This document shows, piece after piece, positions 60,860 to 64,000 of a DNA stretch of 64,000 nt. Position 1 is the first letter of the stretch, and each line of letters opens with the position of its first letter. This DNA is from Nymphaea colorata (taxonomy: Eukaryota; Streptophyta; Magnoliopsida; Nymphaeales; Nymphaeaceae): the NCBI RefSeq assembly GCF_008831285.2, contig NC_045138.2, positions 25,329,934 to 25,393,933 of the forward strand, read 5' to 3'. The translations under genes and the position numbers were made by a program. The notes under the pieces are model-generated. The model was not told the origin of the DNA. It ran no database searches and worked only from the letters and a program-made list of their open reading frames with translations.

Positions 60860-60939
60860 AATTATTCCGAATTTAATTTTAGAACCCTTTTTATGAAACT
60901 TTACAACAAACTCAAGGCACCACATAACAATAATGCATA
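60167..60939 (+). pseudogene. NAC transcription factor copy 3
   Basis: Start at 60167 ([18 protein letters not shown]). Exon 1 runs to 60371 with an intact subdomain A ([20 protein letters not shown]) and [10 protein letters not shown]. Intron 1 is GT-AG to 60440. Exon 2 encodes [20 protein letters not shown] and SGYWKATG. A 14-base deletion next to a GGC repeat then removes the SDKPA region, and an A-run gained one base, so the frame is lost. Exon 3 (from about 60797) starts DEWVLCRIYKKKNQ but diverges after about 20 residues into unrelated AT-rich sequence ending at a TAA near 60937. Subdomains A, B and part of C remain; no working NAC protein is expected, though a short N-terminal DNA-binding-like fragment could be made. 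Confidence 0.85.
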
Positions 60940-62840
60940 AACTCGGAGGATGCTACAATGCAATTTCGAATGAAATACCTGTTTTTGCTGAAAATAACTT
61001 TCGTAAACGTTGAAGCTTTAATTCTGAAAAATGTAACAGTCTTTCCGAAAATTTCGCTAATAAGGTGGACCAATTCTGAAAATTTTCAACTTTGTTTTAA
61101 AATCGGTCGAACGGTCGCGTTTTCATTTCTTCGCCCCTTTTCCTCTCTCCTTGCGGGGGCGCTTCCCTCTTCTTCTCGTTCGATCGTCGGTGGCTTCCAC
61201 TGATTCTTCAGCAACCCAAAACCAGTCCGAGTGGGAGAGAGAGCTCCATCTTCCTCTCCAGCCTTCCATGGGGTGCAGCAGAGAATGGGAAAGGGATCTC
61301 GACAGATCCATGCTCTTCCAGTCGACAGGGAGAAGGGAGGGCCATCGGCCTCTCCTCCGTCCAGCGGCAGCAACAGCAGCCGCTGACCCAACCAGGGAGC
61401 AAAAGGGGCGGCAGAACCCTCGACTCGTCGTTGGATTCTGTCAGCGCAGGGAAGTTGCAGGGAGGTTCCGCCGGAAACCCTGGTGGAAAGGTAAAAAACG
61501 ACTGACCTACCACTTCATCCCTCTCTCCCGAAAGTACTCCGCCAACAGGAAGACAAAAACTGCTATTGGCGTCCGTGGCAGACATATATATATTATATCA
61601 TGCAAACATATATATGCAAATATATATATACAAGGGCTTCATGCTATTCATCAGAGCTCGCAGGTGAATCGCAGCGCACCTTTCTCCCTCTCTTTCAAAC
61701 GAAAAGGGGAAACAGGTTCATTGGTTTCGACAAGAAGCCGCCAAACCATTAAAAAATATAAAATTTAAAACGAAAAGTTACTCCTTCATAAACCGGGTCG
61801 ACATGGGGCCCGGCGCGATACCCACCTTTAATTGTCGATCTACTTTTTAAGTAAAGATACTCGATCGACACATTTCATCGATGTTTTAAATTTTTAATTT
61901 TAATGGTTTTTGATGGACCCTTTTGATATGTTTTTAATGGTTTTAAATTTTGATATGCTTTACTTCCACCGAGAATTTCACGTCATCTCACCACCACCAT
62001 CACCAACCAACCAAAAAAGAATAGATGGAACTCCAAGAAACCCCAGCAGAGCCAAAAATGGCACCTCAGAACCAAAAGTTTACCTCAAAATGGAACGAAA
62101 ACCGGAAGCCGAACCTCCCCAAAAACTTTCCCCCCACAAAGGGAGAGCGGAGAAAGAAAAAGGTTGTGTTTTCATTGAAAGAACAACACTTCAATGTCCA
62201 ATTTTGGCACCAAGCGAAAGGCAGGAGTGGATTTATCAAGAGTGACAGGAAGGGATGTATCTGTCTATTTCCTCTAACTCAGAATGAACTTCAAAAAAAA
62301 TATAAAGGTTCATAACTAATATATACATACATGGCAACGTAAATGCTAGGATTCAGATACCAGAATTTTTAAGCCAAAATATCAATGGCAAGGGGTGTTA
62401 GATGACATAACATCCTGAAAAACTCAGTTTTGTGAAATAAAAACCAAAAGGGCTGATTACCAAACTCTCATCAGCTTGCTAACCCATAACTCTGACAGAC
62501 AAAAGGTTATATATATTCTTTTTGTATTTGAGCTCGTTTTCTGGGGTTTATGAATCACTCTTTTCTTCTCTTCTCCTTTTTCTTTCTCCGCTCTCCTTTT
62601 GTGGGGGTAGAGTTTTTGGGGATGTCCGGCTTTCGGTTTCCGTTCAATTTTGAGGTAAACTTGTGGTTCTGAGGTGCCATTTTTTGCTCTGCTCGGGTTT
62701 CTTGGAGTTCCATCTATTCTTTTTTGGTTGGTTGGTGATGGTGGTGGTGAGAAGACGTGAAATTCTTGGTGGGAGTAAAGCATATCAAAATTTAAAAAAA
62801 GAGAGGCTAGAGGTGGGAAGGACGGAGGAGTAGAGAGGCA
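60940..62840. other. Spacer between NAC copies, containing a 222-bp inverted repeat
   Basis: A GC-richer part (61100-61500) has a 205-codon + ORF (61151-61768) and long antisense ORFs. Their composition (Arg/Ser/Pro-rich, no domain) suggests chance. From 61942 to 62796 an inverted repeat dominates (separate entry). No gene is recognised. Confidence 0.5.
61942..62796. repeat. Inverted repeat with approximately 222-bp arms and 400-bp loop
   Basis: Arm 61942-62163 matches the reverse complement of 62573-62796 at roughly nine bases in ten; both contain the same GATGGAACTCCAAGAAACCC text. The loop is 62164-62572. Transcription through it would give a long hairpin. The right arm ends about 100 bases before NAC copy 4. 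It could be a MITE-like or foldback element, or a second product of the inverted-duplication process seen at 59-61 kb. No clear terminal target duplication was found. Confidence 0.85.
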
Positions 62841-62846
62841 CAATCG

Positions 62847-62856
62847 TCTATATAAG
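62847..62856 (+). promoter_or_regulatory. TATA box of NAC copy 4
   Basis: CTATATAAGA lies about 45 bases before the ATG at 62896. Confidence 0.6.
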
Positions 62857-62895
62857 AGAATGTAGAGGAGTTGTAACCGTGGTTGGCTGTGGCAG

Positions 62896-63405
62896 ATGGA
62901 AAGCATGACCTCTGCCGTTCCGCTAGTCGCCCTCCCCATGCAGGTGCCGCCACAGCAGCCGCAGCTTCCTCCGGGCTTCCGGTTCCACCCGATGGATGAG
63001 GAGCTCGTCGTCCACTACCTCAAGAGGAAGGCCTCCTCTGCTCCTCTTCCTGCTGCCATCGTCGCCGAACCCTTCGGAGCTCCCTGGTAGTTGAGCTTTC
63101 TTCTATGTTTTTCTCTCCGTTGAATTGGGGTGCTGATGATCGATGGTGCAAGGAAGACCACGTTTGGAGAAAACGAGTGGTACTTCTTCACCCATACGTA
63201 CCGGAAGTACCCCAACGGGGCGCGGCCGAACAGGGCGGCAACGTCCGGGTACAACATTGATAAGCCAGTACTGACGTCCAGCGGGATGCAAAAGGTCGGC
63301 TTGAAGAAGGTGCTCGTGTTCTACGGCGGCTGGCCGCCGAAGGGAGTGAAGACCAATGGATTATTAATAGAAAGGAAAATAGCTTTTTCAGATTCATTTG
63401 ACTAA
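62896..63405 (+). pseudogene. NAC transcription factor copy 4, truncated
   Basis: Starts [19 protein letters not shown] with subdomain A intact apart from one change ([20 protein letters not shown]). Exon 1 lost the stretch that encodes [11 protein letters not shown] and now reads into a stop near 63088-63090. Exon 2 (from about 63150) keeps [20 protein letters not shown] and [20 protein letters not shown]. It lost most of YWKATG by another small deletion and, after VKTN, ends in unrelated sequence with a stop near 63405. Exon 3 is missing. It is the copy with the most intact promoter but cannot give a complete NAC domain. Confidence 0.85.
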
Positions 63406-63955
63406 AGTGAGACGACGTGCAAAAAAGAGAACCCATATCTTCCAAGGTTCGTCATGGAAAGATAACTTAGGCAACCATAATCAGCCAAAACAAGCCAAAG
63501 AGAAAACTTCCTACCATAAGCTTCAATGCTTCAAGGGCGGAGAAGGAGCGGCGGAGAAGGAGCGGAGAAGCAAAGGAAAAGGCAAAAAAATATCTCTCAG
63601 TTTGAATCTTCCACGTAAATTAAGAAGAAACGTATCTCGACCTCCCTTCTTATCTACTTTGATTAGATAAGAAGAAAACCTTCTTTTTTATTACTATATA
63701 TTTCTCCCAATCCTCTATGAGACTACCACCGCTGGTTTTTCTCATTTCCATCCTTTCTTTTCCTCTTCTCTTCACTGTGAAGTCGATGTGAATTCCTCCT
63801 TCCAACCAATCAGACACTAGTGTGGCGGTGGCGGACACTCACAATCTTGAATAGGAGATTAAATTTTGGAGGTGTTACACACTCTTATCTTCCTATCTAC
63901 AACCGCTATCTCTCTCTCACGACCACTATAAGCACATACATGCACGCACATAACC
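63406..63955. other. Intergenic DNA before the last NAC start
   Basis: No gene is seen. A CACTATAAGCA motif near 63924-63934 lies about 25-30 bases before the ATG at 63956 and could be a TATA box. Confidence 0.45.
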
Positions 63956-64000
63956 ATGAAAGGGGTAGCAGAGCAGATGCATCTGCTGCCGGGGTTCAGG
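63956..64000 (+). CDS. Start of a probable NAC gene, cut by the window edge
   Basis: ATG at 63956 opens MKGVAEQMHLLPGFR. LLPGFR matches the beginning of NAC subdomain A (usually [14 protein letters not shown]) at the usual distance from the start codon. It is the fifth NAC-related unit here and, as far as visible, undamaged. Only 15 codons are in the window, so the call rests on this motif and on the surrounding NAC cluster. Confidence 0.6.
   Translation, partial: MKGVAEQMHLLPGFR

Noticed and set aside
61151-61768. 205-codon + ORF in the NAC spacer
   Set aside because: Arg/Ser/Pro-rich, no domain, equally long antisense frames; GC-rich chance ORF is the simplest reading.

Overview
This is nuclear DNA from a flowering plant. 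The evidence is GT-AG introns in plant-type genes, a SKU5-like cupredoxin gene, a plant-type Rab3GAP gene, secreted glycine-rich proteins, NAC transcription-factor copies, a Ty1/copia retrotransposon, and AT-rich intergenic DNA with TA/CA/GA microsatellites. The species cannot be named from the sequence alone.

Layout. (1) 1.5-5.9 kb, + strand: exons 2-7 of a SKU5-similar (monocopper-oxidase-like) gene whose first exon is not in the window. (2) 5.9-9.06 kb: mostly featureless, with one possible terminal exon near 8.5 kb. (3) 9.07-22.45 kb, - strand: a complete 15-exon gene for the Rab3 GTPase-activating protein catalytic subunit. The exon lengths add up to an exact 675-codon reading frame. (4) 23.8-32.3 kb, - strand: three secreted glycine-rich protein genes (called GRP1, GRP2 and GRP3 here). 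(5) 32.3-41.9 kb: gene-poor. (6) 41.9-43.45 kb: a broken copia integrase fragment and an isolated NAC last exon. (7) 43.45-58.71 kb: a degraded direct duplicate (block B) of 18.08-31.90 kb (block A). It carries a dead 5' part of the Rab3GAP gene and a second GRP2 copy that a 5.7 kb copia element splits in two. (8) 58.6-64.0 kb: a NAC cluster. Two damaged copies form a head-to-head inverted repeat, a third is truncated, and an apparently fresh NAC start codon lies at the right edge. At the right end of block B a NAC C-terminus is joined in frame to the GRP3 C-terminus.

History, by inference. A 13.8 kb segment was copied about 11.5 kb downstream into a NAC-rich locus, then lost several internal pieces. 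Block A and block B differ at very roughly one base in ten by eye. The copia element's LTRs differ at only three substitutions and one 3-bp indel over about 266 bp, so it arrived later. The unusual content is this rearranged NAC/GRP locus: a chimeric ORF, NAC inverted repeats able to form hairpin RNA, and several independently broken NAC copies. Apart from the Rab3GAP, SKS and three GRP genes, most coding traces are relics. Exon borders are hand-placed and no database search was possible.
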